From an uncultured Candidatus Melainabacteria bacterium (GTDB lineage Bacteria > Cyanobacteriota > Vampirovibrionia > Gastranaerophilales > Gastranaerophilaceae), in NCBI GenBank assembly GCA_934718085.1, contig CAKUZL010000002.1:215145-279144 (forward strand): a stretch of DNA of 64,000 bases. The letters run 5' to 3'. The number at the start of each line of letters is the position of its first letter. Position 1 is the stretch's first letter. Position numbers and translations under genes: made by a program. Positions 34,005-42,039 of the stretch are shown piece by piece. The notes under the pieces are model-generated. The model made no database searches. It was not told the origin of the DNA and saw only the letters and a list, made by a program, of their open reading frames with translations.

Positions 34005-34406
34005 TTATTTTAAATAATCCTCGAATTTTTTTTCTTCGACTTTATATCCGCATCCTTCGTGCAAAATAACGGGGAACGTCAAAATTTTTGCCGGGTAGTT
34101 TCTGCAAACCCTCGGGCGTCTTTTGTACACACTGCATTTGCCGTCCGCGGTTACGTCTTTGCAGGCGAAAATAAGGTTTCCTTCTTCATCTTTTCCCTTG
34201 ACGTAAAATCTTCGGTACGCGGGGTTGAAAAATTGCATGATTTTGAACTCTTTTTCCGAATACGTATCCTTGGAGTACATATAATTGCAACACTTTCCGC
34301 ATTGTTTGCAATGTCCCGTGATTTTGTATGTTTGTCTTTCCGGAACAAAGTATGACAAAATTTCGTAAATCATCGATTTTACGATATCCGAAAGCTTAGA
34401 AAACAT
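34005..34406 (-). CDS. YkgJ family cysteine-cluster protein
   Basis: A 133-residue protein with the metal-binding pattern C-K-Q-C-G-K-C-C (residues about 35-42) and further cysteines in F-A-C-K-D, G-K-C-S-V-Y and P-R-V-C-R-N-Y-P. Members are thought to bind zinc or an iron-sulfur cluster; the reaction is not known. It overlaps the 3' end of the upstream permease gene by 11 bases, so it is probably translated from the same message as the permeases and glyQ. Confidence 0.85.
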   Translation of the reverse strand: MFSKLSDIVKSMIYEILSYFVPERQTYKITGHCKQCGKCCNYMYSKDTYSEKEFKIMQFFNPAYRRFYVKGKDEEGNLIFACKDVTADGKCSVYKRRPRVCRNYPAKILTFPVILHEGCGYKVEEKKFEDYLK

Positions 34407-35982
34407 CCGATATTTCTGCCGCCGCTTCGTCTTCTTCGACCAACTCGAGCTCTCCGCGTTCCGCTTTTCTGTTTTGTTTGTAGCCGTACACGAAGTATAT
34501 TACTACCCCGATTCCGAGCCACAACGGGAACAACAATGCCGAAGTCTTAAGGTCTTCTATTACGGCAACCATAAGGTAAAGGCAAATCAGAATTCCCGCA
34601 ATGGGAAACCACGGACAAAACGGCACTTTGAACGGACGAGGTCTGTCGGGTTCGGTTTTTCTCAAAATCAAAATTCCGAGACATACCAAAATAAACGATG
34701 CAAATGTTCCGAAAATGCACAATTCCGCCGCCACGTTGGCATCGGTAAATAACGCTCCCGCCATTACCGTAAGCGTTGTTACCCATGTTATGACGTGAGG
34801 GGTTCTGTGCACGGGGTGGATTTTTTTCATCGACTGAGGAAAAAAGTTGTCTCTGGTCATTGCGTACAAAATTCGGGTTGTTCCGTATTGAAAAACCAAT
34901 AACACCGAAGTCAGTGCCGCAAGAGCTCCGAGGGCAATCCACCCCGCAATCCACGGTTGGTGTATAAGCCTTATTACGTGAGCTATCGGTGCAAGGATGT
35001 CGACCTTTCCGTAGTCCGAAACCGGGATAATTCCCGTAAATACGACCGCTACAAACGCGTAAATTATCGAACAGACTATCAAAGAGCCTATCAATCCTAT
35101 AGGAAGGTTTTTTTGCGGATTTTCGGTTTCTTCCGCCGCCGTCGAAATCGCGTCGAATCCGATGTATGCATAAAATATGATAAATGCGCTTAAAATAATT
35201 CCCTTAAATCCGAACGGCATAAACGGCGTCCAGTTTTCGGGTTTTATATAAAATGCTCCGACGACAACAAACAACAATATTACGGCAAGCTTTATGAAAA
35301 CCATTATCATTGCGGTCTTAGCCGATTCTTTCGTTCCCTGCAACAATACAAATCCTATCAACAATACTATAAACAATGCCGGCAGGTTCATACAAACAGG
35401 AATGCCGCAAAAATACGGAATAACGCTGTGAGGGTCTATTCCCGCATTTTTGCACTCCGCAATCGCCGTCGTAAAATCTTTTACCAACCATATCGGCGGA
35501 TTTGTCAGCCAATGAGGCAAAAACGGAAAGCCTTTGAGCAATTGCATCAAATATTCCGTCCAACTCACCGCTATCGTGATATTTCCGATGGCGTATTCAA
35601 GCATCAGAACCCATCCCATCATCCATGCCGCAAATTCGCCCATTGTTGCATACGTATAAGTATACGCGCTGCCCGCAACGGGTATCATCGATGCGAATTC
35701 CGCGTAACACAACGCCGGAAATATACACGCTATCGCCGCGAGAATTATCGAAATTATCGTTGCCGGTCCCGCTCCGACGTGGGCATGGTTTCCGCATACC
35801 GCGGGTCCTATCATTACGAATATTCCCGAGCCTATTATCGCGCTGATTCCGAGGATTATCAGGTCGTATGCGTTTAATGTCTTTGATAATGCGTTTTTCC
35901 CCGAATTAGTTTTCTTCAGGAGCATATCGGTGTCTATCGTTTTCCCCATGTTTTTGAGGATTGTTTTTACTTTGTTGTTCAT
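34396..35982 (-). CDS. APC-family amino acid permease (second of two)
   Basis: A 528-residue membrane transporter with about 12-14 hydrophobic helices. The first helix carries I-I-G-S-G-I-F-V-M-I-G, the substrate-binding G-S-G-I-F signature of the cationic amino acid transporter branch. The A-A-W-M-M-G-W-V-L-M-L-E-Y-A helix and the F-I-I-F-Y-A-Y-I-G-F-D-A-I-S-T helix are also typical. It imports amino acids, substrate unknown. It is clearly a paralogue of the gene directly upstream, which it overlaps by one base. Its C terminus is acidic, whereas that of the neighbour is basic. Confidence 0.9.
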   Translation of the reverse strand: MNNKVKTILKNMGKTIDTDMLLKKTNSGKNALSKTLNAYDLIILGISAIIGSGIFVMIGPAVCGNHAHVGAGPATIISIILAAIACIFPALCYAEFASMIPVAGSAYTYTYATMGEFAAWMMGWVLMLEYAIGNITIAVSWTEYLMQLLKGFPFLPHWLTNPPIWLVKDFTTAIAECKNAGIDPHSVIPYFCGIPVCMNLPALFIVLLIGFVLLQGTKESAKTAMIMVFIKLAVILLFVVVGAFYIKPENWTPFMPFGFKGIILSAFIIFYAYIGFDAISTAAEETENPQKNLPIGLIGSLIVCSIIYAFVAVVFTGIIPVSDYGKVDILAPIAHVIRLIHQPWIAGWIALGALAALTSVLLVFQYGTTRILYAMTRDNFFPQSMKKIHPVHRTPHVITWVTTLTVMAGALFTDANVAAELCIFGTFASFILVCLGILILRKTEPDRPRPFKVPFCPWFPIAGILICLYLMVAVIEDLKTSALLFPLWLGIGVVIYFVYGYKQNRKAERGELELVEEDEAAAEISDVF

Positions 35983-37553
35983 TATTGTTTCGTCAACTCT
36001 TCCTGCTTTTTGAGAAATCTTTCGTTAAGCATTATTTTTTTGTCTTCTTCGGCTCTGTTTCGTTTGTATCCGTAATAAAAATATATCGCCGCACCGATAA
36101 GCAACCACAACGGGAATAACGCCGCGGATTTTTCAAGTTGAGGCATGGCTTTTATCATAAGGAACGAGCATATCAATATTCCCGCAATCGGAAACCACGG
36201 GCAAAGCGGCACCTTGAACGGGCGCGGTCTGTCGGGATCGATTTTTCTCATAATCAAAATTCCGAGACAAACCAAAATGAAGCTTGTCAATGTTCCGAAT
36301 ATGCAAAGTTGCGCCGCGACGCTCATATCGATAAACAAAGACCCTATGATTACCAGTACGACCGCCGTCCAAGAAATAATATAAGGCGTTTTGTATTGAG
36401 GGTGTTTTAATCTGAGGATTTTCGGCAAAAAGTTGTCGCGAGCCATTGCGTACAAAATTCTTGACGTTGCGTACTGTAAAACCAACAAAACCGAGGTTAA
36501 GCCCGCAAGTGCGCCGACCGAAATCCATCCCGAAATCCAATCCTGATGAATGAGCCTTGTTACGTGTGCTATCGGTGCGTGAAGGTCAATCATTCCGTAA
36601 TCGGACGACGGAATTACTCCCGTAAACACGATTGCGACAATCGCGTATACCGCCGAACAAATAAGCAAAGTTCCTATTATCCCTATAGGAATGTTCTTTT
36701 GAGGTTCTTTTGTTTCTTCTGCGGCAGTCGCGATTGCGTCAAATCCGAGGTATGCGTAAAAAATGATGAACGTTCCGAGCAAAATTCCTTCAAATCCGCC
36801 GGGGGCAAAAGGAACCCAGTTCGAAGGTTTTACATAGAAAAATCCGACGCCGGCGAACAGCAGAATTACCGCAATTTTGACGTAAACCATTATTTTTGCG
36901 AACTTTGTCGACTCCTGCATTCCTTTCATCAAGATGAACGCGATGCCGAGCATGACCAAAATTCCGGGAAGGTTGAACGATATCGGGACTCCCAAAATAT
37001 GGGGAATGGATGTTGTAGGATCCGCGCCTGCGGCGATATATTTTTCGCTTGCGGTATTGAAGTCGTGAATGAGCCACAGGGGCGGATTTACGATCCAATT
37101 CGGCAAAACATTTTCAAACCCTTTTATCAGTTGGAACAAATATCCCGTCCATGCCGCGGCAACCGTTATGTTGCTTACCGCGTATTCTAGCATCAAAACC
37201 CAACCCATCATCCATGCCGCAAATTCTCCGAGAGTTGCGTACGTATAGGTATAAGCTCCTCCGGCAACGGGAATTGCCGCCGCGAATTCCGCATAACAGA
37301 AAGCGGGGAAAATGCAGGCGAGTGCCGCCGCAACGATTGATACGACAAGCGAAGGACCCGCCCCGATGTGTTCGGACGTTCCGCATGCCGCTTCCCCAAT
37401 CATTACAAAAATTCCGGAACCTATTACCGCGCTGACCCCCAGAATAATCAGGTCAAACCAACCGAGAGTCTTTTTAAGTCCGTCAATTTGAGATTTTGCT
37501 ATCATTTCATCCGGAGATTTGCGTTTAGTAATACTTTCAAAAAATTTTGTCAC
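35982..37553 (-). CDS. APC-family amino acid permease (first of two)
   Basis: A 523-residue multi-helix transporter, closely similar along its whole length to the following gene (shared V-I-G-S-G-I-F-V-M-I-G, E-F-A-A-W-M-M-G-W-V and P-D-R-P-R-P-F-K-V-P blocks), so the pair arose by tandem duplication. It starts at a GTG at 37553 with AAGGAAG upstream. It lies 33 bases after glyQ in the same direction; cotranscription suggests amino acid uptake tied to charging, but glycine specificity is only a guess. Confidence 0.9.
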   Translation of the reverse strand: MTKFFESITKRKSPDEMIAKSQIDGLKKTLGWFDLIILGVSAVIGSGIFVMIGEAACGTSEHIGAGPSLVVSIVAAALACIFPAFCYAEFAAAIPVAGGAYTYTYATLGEFAAWMMGWVLMLEYAVSNITVAAAWTGYLFQLIKGFENVLPNWIVNPPLWLIHDFNTASEKYIAAGADPTTSIPHILGVPISFNLPGILVMLGIAFILMKGMQESTKFAKIMVYVKIAVILLFAGVGFFYVKPSNWVPFAPGGFEGILLGTFIIFYAYLGFDAIATAAEETKEPQKNIPIGIIGTLLICSAVYAIVAIVFTGVIPSSDYGMIDLHAPIAHVTRLIHQDWISGWISVGALAGLTSVLLVLQYATSRILYAMARDNFLPKILRLKHPQYKTPYIISWTAVVLVIIGSLFIDMSVAAQLCIFGTLTSFILVCLGILIMRKIDPDRPRPFKVPLCPWFPIAGILICSFLMIKAMPQLEKSAALFPLWLLIGAAIYFYYGYKRNRAEEDKKIMLNERFLKKQEELTKQ

Positions 37554-37586
37554 TTTTCTGCTTCCTTAAATTTAATGTTTCAATTG

Positions 37587-38480
37587 CTACGGTGCCGTGC
37601 AGGTTTCTTTTTTCAACAACGGGAAACCGGCTTCGGCTCTTTGTTCCACGTAAAGTTTTGCAACGCCCGAAGCTATTTTTCTTATTCTCGTAATAAAATT
37701 CATTCTTTCGTCTTTTCCGATAACTCCCCGTGCGTCCAGTAAATTGAACGTGTGCGAGCATTTCAGAACGCAATCGTACGCGGGAAGAACGAGTTTTGCG
37801 TCGAGGCATGTTTGAACTTCCGCCGAGTACAAATCGAAGATTTTGAATAACCTTTCGGGGGTCGAGTATTCGAAGTTATATTTTGATTGTTCTATTTCGT
37901 TTTGAAGGAAAATATCTCCGTATTTCAGCGTTTTGTTCCACATAACGTCGAAAACGGAGTTGACGTTTTGAAGATACATCGCGATTCTTTCGAGTCCGTA
38001 CGTAAGCTCGAGAGCCACGGGTTTTACTTCGATGCCTCCGACCTGTTGAAAATACGTAAATTGAGTGATTTCCATTCCGTCGAGCCAGACTTCCCAGCCT
38101 ACGCCCGCCGCGCCGAGAGTCGGGGATTCCCAGTTGTCTTCGACAAAACGGACGTCATGCTTTGAAAGGTCTATTCCCATTGCCTCGAGACTCTTTAAAT
38201 ATATTTCCTGAGCGTTGTCGGGAGAAGGCTTCAAAATTACCTGATACTGATAGTAATGTCCCAATCTGTTGGGGTTTTCGCCGTATCTTGAGTCGGTCGG
38301 TCTTCTGCAGGGTTCGGGCATGGCGGTGTGCCACGGTTCCGGTCCGAGCGAGCGCAAAAAAGTCGCAGGATTCATTGTACTTGCGCCTTTTTCGATGTCG
38401 TACGGCTGTTGAATTATACATCCGTAATCCGACCAATACTTCGATAAATTAAAAATTAATTCCTGGAAAGTAAGTCCCAC
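37587..38480 (-). CDS. glyQ: Glycyl-tRNA synthetase alpha subunit
   Basis: A 297-residue class II aminoacyl-tRNA synthetase catalytic subunit of the bacterial alpha2-beta2 type. The N-terminal F-Q-E-L-I-F-N-L, G-C-I-I-Q-Q-P-Y-D, the R-P-T-D-S-R-Y-G-E-N-P-N-R motif-2 loop and the E-D-N-W-E-S-P-T block are all characteristic. It joins glycine to tRNA-Gly together with GlyS, whose gene is not in this window. The start is a GTG at 38480, preceded by AAGGAAAAAG. It heads an operon with two amino acid permeases. Confidence 0.95.
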   Translation of the reverse strand: MGLTFQELIFNLSKYWSDYGCIIQQPYDIEKGASTMNPATFLRSLGPEPWHTAMPEPCRRPTDSRYGENPNRLGHYYQYQVILKPSPDNAQEIYLKSLEAMGIDLSKHDVRFVEDNWESPTLGAAGVGWEVWLDGMEITQFTYFQQVGGIEVKPVALELTYGLERIAMYLQNVNSVFDVMWNKTLKYGDIFLQNEIEQSKYNFEYSTPERLFKIFDLYSAEVQTCLDAKLVLPAYDCVLKCSHTFNLLDARGVIGKDERMNFITRIRKIASGVAKLYVEQRAEAGFPLLKKETCTAP

Positions 38481-38550
38481 TTTTCTTTTTCCTTCCGTAA
38501 ATGTGTATTTTTTCGAATTTTTCGCACGAAAAATTTTTCGTACCTTTGAT

Positions 38551-38578
38551 ATTCTACACCAAACATATTATTTTTCAA
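38551..38578 (-). promoter_or_regulatory. Putative glyQ operon promoter
   Basis: On the minus strand TTGAAA (38578-38573) and TAGAAT (38556-38551) are 16 bases apart. The predicted leader is about 65 bases, too short for a T-box, and none was recognised. Confidence 0.5.
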
Positions 38579-38599
38579 TTTTTTCCGAAAATTAAAATT

Positions 38600-38629
38600 T
38601 TGGACTTGTTTTATTTTTTTTGGTATAAA
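38600..38629 (+). promoter_or_regulatory. Putative atpD-atpC promoter
   Basis: TTGGAC (38600-38605) and TATAAA (38624-38629) are spaced 18 bases apart in an A/T-rich stretch divergent from the glyQ promoter, about 50 bases upstream of atpD. Confidence 0.5.
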
Positions 38630-38687
38630 ATGATAAATAAAGGTGTCGTTAATCGTTAAAAAGTTCGACACAGTGAGGAGTTTGACC

Positions 38688-40091
38688 ATGACTTTGGCTG
38701 AAAACGAAGGAATTATTACTCAAATTATCGGTCCCGTTACGGACGTCGAGTTCGAAGGCGGGCATGTTCCCGACATATACGACGCGTTGGAATTTTATCT
38801 CGAAGACGGAACGAAGGTTGTATCCGAGGTTCAACAACAAATCGGCGAAAATAAAGTTCGCTCGGTTGCGATGTCGTCGACGGACGGATTAAAAAGAGGC
38901 ATGAAAGCCGTCAATACGGGAAACCCCATTTCCATCCCCGTCGGTACTCCGATTTTGGGCAGGATTTTGAACGTTTTGGGCGAACCCGTCGACAATTGCG
39001 GTGAAATCGCTTCCGAAACGAGACTCCCCATTCACAGACCTTCGCCTTCCCTTACCGAACAAAATACCGATATTCAAATTCTGGAAACGGGTATTAAGGC
39101 GATAGACCTTCTTCAACCTTATCAAAAAGGAGGAAAAATCGGTCTTTTCGGTGGTGCCGGCGTAGGTAAAACCGTTCTTATTCAGGAACTCATTCACAAT
39201 ATTGCCATGGAACACTCCGGCGTGTCGGTTTTCGGCGGTGTCGGCGAAAGAACCCGCGAAGGTAACGACCTTTGGAACGAAATGAAAGAATCGGGCGTTA
39301 TCGACAAAGTTGCTCTCATTTACGGTCAAATGAACGAACCGCCCGGAGCAAGAATGAGAGTCGGTCTGTCCGCTCTGACCGCTGCGGAATACTTCAGAGA
39401 TTACTCGAAACAGGATGTTTTGCTGTTCATCGACAACATCTTCAGATTTGTTCAGGCAGGTTCCGAAGTCTCGGCGCTTCTCGGCAGAATGCCTTCCGCG
39501 GTAGGGTATCAGCCTACTTTGTCGACCGAAGTCGGTGAACTTCAGGAAAGAATTACTTCGACAAAAGACGGCTCGATTACTTCTGTTCAGGCAATTTACG
39601 TCCCCGCGGACGACCTTACCGACCCTGCGCCCGCCACGACGTTCTCTCACCTCGACGCTTCGACCGTTTTGTCCAGACAAATTGCGTCTTTGGGGCTTTA
39701 TCCCGCAGTTGATCCGCTCGCTTCGAACAGCCGTGCGCTTTCTCCCGAAATCATCGGCGAAGAACACTTTGCGGTTGCGGGCAAGGTTCTCGAAATTCTT
39801 CAAAAATATAAAGAGCTTCAAGATATTATCGCAATTTTGGGTATGGACGAACTTTCCGAAGAAGACAAAGAAACCGTCAACAGAGCAAGAAAAATTCAAA
39901 AATTCCTTTCTCAACCTTTCTTTGTCGCGGAACAATTCTCGGGTATCCCCGGGGCTTACGTAAAGCTCGAAGACACAGTAAAAGGCTTTAAAGAAATTAT
40001 AGAAGGCAAACACGACGATATTCCCGAACAGGCGTTCTACATGGCGGGAACCATCGAAGACGTTCTCAAAAAAGCCGGTAAAATTTCATAA
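38688..40091 (+). CDS. atpD: F1F0 ATP synthase subunit beta
   Basis: A 467-residue catalytic F1 subunit. The P-loop G-G-A-G-V-G-K-T is at residues 155-162, G-E-R-T-R-E-G-N-D near 188, L-L-F-I-D-N-I-F-R-F near 243 and the catalytic-site S-A-V-G-Y-Q-P-T-L near 270. An in-frame TTG 15 codons upstream is ignored because the ATG at 38688 has GAGGAG at the right distance. Only atpC follows; the a, b, c, alpha, gamma and delta genes are absent here. This beta-epsilon pairing apart from the main cluster is the arrangement of cyanobacteria and is a useful lineage marker. Confidence 0.97.
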   Translation: MTLAENEGIITQIIGPVTDVEFEGGHVPDIYDALEFYLEDGTKVVSEVQQQIGENKVRSVAMSSTDGLKRGMKAVNTGNPISIPVGTPILGRILNVLGEPVDNCGEIASETRLPIHRPSPSLTEQNTDIQILETGIKAIDLLQPYQKGGKIGLFGGAGVGKTVLIQELIHNIAMEHSGVSVFGGVGERTREGNDLWNEMKESGVIDKVALIYGQMNEPPGARMRVGLSALTAAEYFRDYSKQDVLLFIDNIFRFVQAGSEVSALLGRMPSAVGYQPTLSTEVGELQERITSTKDGSITSVQAIYVPADDLTDPAPATTFSHLDASTVLSRQIASLGLYPAVDPLASNSRALSPEIIGEEHFAVAGKVLEILQKYKELQDIIAILGMDELSEEDKETVNRARKIQKFLSQPFFVAEQFSGIPGAYVKLEDTVKGFKEIIEGKHDDIPEQAFYMAGTIEDVLKKAGKIS

Positions 40092-40108
40092 CAACAGAGA
40101 TTTTTAAA

Positions 40109-40522
40109 ATGAGCGAACAGACTATCGAACTGAAAATCATAACCCACGAAAAAGTCGTTTTCGACGGCAAGGTCAACGAGTTTTATGCTGACGGCGTTGC
40201 CGGTCAGTTCGGGATTTTGCCCGGACACACTCCGTTTATGAGTGCATTGAAAATAGGTGTCCTCAAAACCGTTTTCGAAGGTAAAGAAGAGTTCTTTTCC
40301 GTTATCGGGGGTGTTCTTCAGTTTAACGACAATAAAGCCGTTATTTTGACCGAAGACGCGGAAAACGGTAAAGATATCGACTCCGTCGCGGCGCAAAACG
40401 AAAAAGAAAAACTCGAAGCCCGCGAAGGTGACGAGCAAAAGGCAAAAGAAAATGCAAATGCCGATAAAGCTTTGGCAACGGCTCTCGCCAGATTTAAAGC
40501 GGCTGCAGCGGGCAAACAATAA
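40109..40522 (+). CDS. atpC: F1F0 ATP synthase subunit epsilon
   Basis: A 137-residue epsilon subunit with the usual beta-sandwich (E-F-Y-A-D-G-V-A-G-Q-F-G-I-L-P-G-H-T-P near residue 25) and a two-helix C-terminal hairpin rich in Lys, Glu and Ala (about 95-135). It couples the rotor to F1 and can inhibit ATP hydrolysis. It starts 17 bases after atpD and is surely cotranscribed with it. Confidence 0.94.
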   Translation: MSEQTIELKIITHEKVVFDGKVNEFYADGVAGQFGILPGHTPFMSALKIGVLKTVFEGKEEFFSVIGGVLQFNDNKAVILTEDAENGKDIDSVAAQNEKEKLEAREGDEQKAKENANADKALATALARFKAAAAGKQ

Positions 40523-40543
40523 CGTTATTCGGGAGATTTTTAT

Positions 40544-41038
40544 ATGTTGAAACTTTATCTTAAATCTTTGACAAATTTCAGATTTAAAACTCGGGCATCC
40601 AAACATGAGTTCGGAAACTTTTTTTCGGTTTGGTTGTTTGTGACTGTTTTGTTGACGGGTTTCTTGTCGCTGTTTTGTGCGTTTAATTTTAAATCTTTTG
40701 CCGATTTTGTAAACAGTTTTTTCCTTACACCCGAGGCTACGGTATCGATGCCGATGATGGTTGTGTTTTACGTCTCGTTGATGTTGTTTTTCTGTTTTCA
40801 GGTTGTTTCCGCGATTTCGGGTGCGTTTATTGCTATAAGAAGGCTTCATGACCTCAATCTGTCGGGAATTTTATATTGGCTTTACGTTTTTGTATTGTAT
40901 GTTTTTCTGTTCGGCAAAAACCAAAATAATGCGCTTTTCGGAATGCTTCTCTACGTTATTTTGTCGGGTTTGATTGTTTTAATTTTCGTAAGGGGAAATT
41001 CGTCGAAAAACAATTACGGTATGCCTCCGGAGGTTTAA
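40544..41038 (+). CDS. DUF805 family membrane protein
   Basis: A 164-residue integral membrane protein with four or five hydrophobic helices. The A-I-R-R-L-H-D-L-N-L-S-G segment between helices (near residue 105) is the family hallmark, close to the R-R-L-H-D-x-x-x-S-G consensus. Its function is unknown. GGGAG precedes the ATG. It follows atpC by 21 bases and may share its transcript. Confidence 0.82.
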   Translation: MLKLYLKSLTNFRFKTRASKHEFGNFFSVWLFVTVLLTGFLSLFCAFNFKSFADFVNSFFLTPEATVSMPMMVVFYVSLMLFFCFQVVSAISGAFIAIRRLHDLNLSGILYWLYVFVLYVFLFGKNQNNALFGMLLYVILSGLIVLIFVRGNSSKNNYGMPPEV

Positions 41039-41044
41039 TTCGCC

Positions 41045-41206
41045 ATGACGGAAGAAAAAAAAGATGTGCCTTTGAATAATAAAGTTCGTAAAAAGCCGAA
41101 CATAAAAAACATGGGTGTTGACATAGACAAAAACGAATATTACGAGATTGTTACATCAAATTCCGCGCGTCCCGAAGCGGGATTCGGCAATTATCGACGA
41201 TTTTGA
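41045..41206 (+). CDS. Small basic protein of unknown function, possibly frameshifted
   Basis: A 53-residue reading frame starting with ATG seven bases after the DUF805 gene. It is highly charged (M-T-E-E-K-K-D-V, K-V-R-K-K-P-N-I-K-N, D-I-D-K-N-E-Y-Y) and ends abruptly in R-R-F. In the +1 frame the same DNA reads R-D-S-A-I-I-D-D-F-E-A-V-L and stops at 41217-41219, which looks more natural as an end. A one-base frameshift near 41180 is therefore possible. GGAGG overlaps the end of the previous gene and would serve as ribosome site. Confidence 0.45.
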   Translation: MTEEKKDVPLNNKVRKKPNIKNMGVDIDKNEYYEIVTSNSARPEAGFGNYRRF

Positions 41207-41289
41207 AGCCGTGCTTTAAGAAAAATATTTCGGATATCGTTTTTTTTGAACTTTGTTTACGATATGATTATTTACGGAAAGGATGAAAA

Positions 41290-42027
41290 ATGAGCATCAA
41301 AACTTTCGTATTTAATCGATTGTTGCCGAAGATTTACAAATTTTATTTGTCGATAAATACAAAACAGTTACCGTTAAATATCGCGGAAAACGAAAGAGCG
41401 ATTTTGTTTGCGCCGCATGCCGATGACGAAAGTATCGGAACGGGCGGAACATTGGCTCGTTTCGGGAAGAATTTTGACGTTTATTGCATAACCGACGGAG
41501 TGAAAGGCTTGAAATCGTTGCCTCCCGAGGAAGCTGCGCGTGTCAGAAAAGAAGAGTTCTCGGAAGCGATGAAAATCGCCGGCGTCAATCGATACGAAGT
41601 TTTGGGTGTTCCCGACAGAGATATAATTTCCGCATACGAAACCCTTGAAAAGATTGATATTTCGGACTTTGATTACATTTTTGTTCCTAACTTAATCGAT
41701 ACTCATAAAGACCACAAGTCGGTTTCGATTTTGGTAAAAAAACTTTTGCAAAACAAGCCTCACAAAAAGGACGTAAAAATCGTTTTTTACGAAGTTTGGT
41801 CGACTTTGGCTTTGCCGAACGCTTTTGTCGACATAACAAATACCGTCGACAAAAAAGCTCAAATGCTCGAGTGTCACAAATCTCAAACCGCGTTAAGAAG
41901 CTATTTGCCTTCGTCGGTGGGCTTGAGCCGTTACAGAGGGCTTGTTCCGAACGTCGATAACGCAGAATGTTTTCTCGTTTTGGACGAAAAAACTTTTACT
42001 TCGCTTGTTAAAAATATATACGTATAA
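41290..42027 (+). CDS. PIG-L/LmbE family deacetylase
   Basis: A 245-residue Zn-dependent N-acetyl-sugar deacetylase-like protein. The metal site is P-H43-A-D45-D46-E with the second histidine in D-T-H-K-D-H (about residue 138). Members remove acetyl groups from GlcNAc-containing glycans or lipids; the substrate here is unknown. The ATG at 41290 follows GGAAAGGA. It precedes lysS by 12 bases and is likely cotranscribed. A role in glycan modification would fit the sugar operon, but the two loci are far apart. Confidence 0.84.
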   Translation: MSIKTFVFNRLLPKIYKFYLSINTKQLPLNIAENERAILFAPHADDESIGTGGTLARFGKNFDVYCITDGVKGLKSLPPEEAARVRKEEFSEAMKIAGVNRYEVLGVPDRDIISAYETLEKIDISDFDYIFVPNLIDTHKDHKSVSILVKKLLQNKPHKKDVKIVFYEVWSTLALPNAFVDITNTVDKKAQMLECHKSQTALRSYLPSSVGLSRYRGLVPNVDNAECFLVLDEKTFTSLVKNIYV

Positions 42028-42039
42028 AGGAGAATTTTA

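Noticed and set aside
38481..38687. A T-box riboswitch upstream of glyQ
   Set aside because: The predicted leader is only about 65 bases and lacks T-box conserved sequences.
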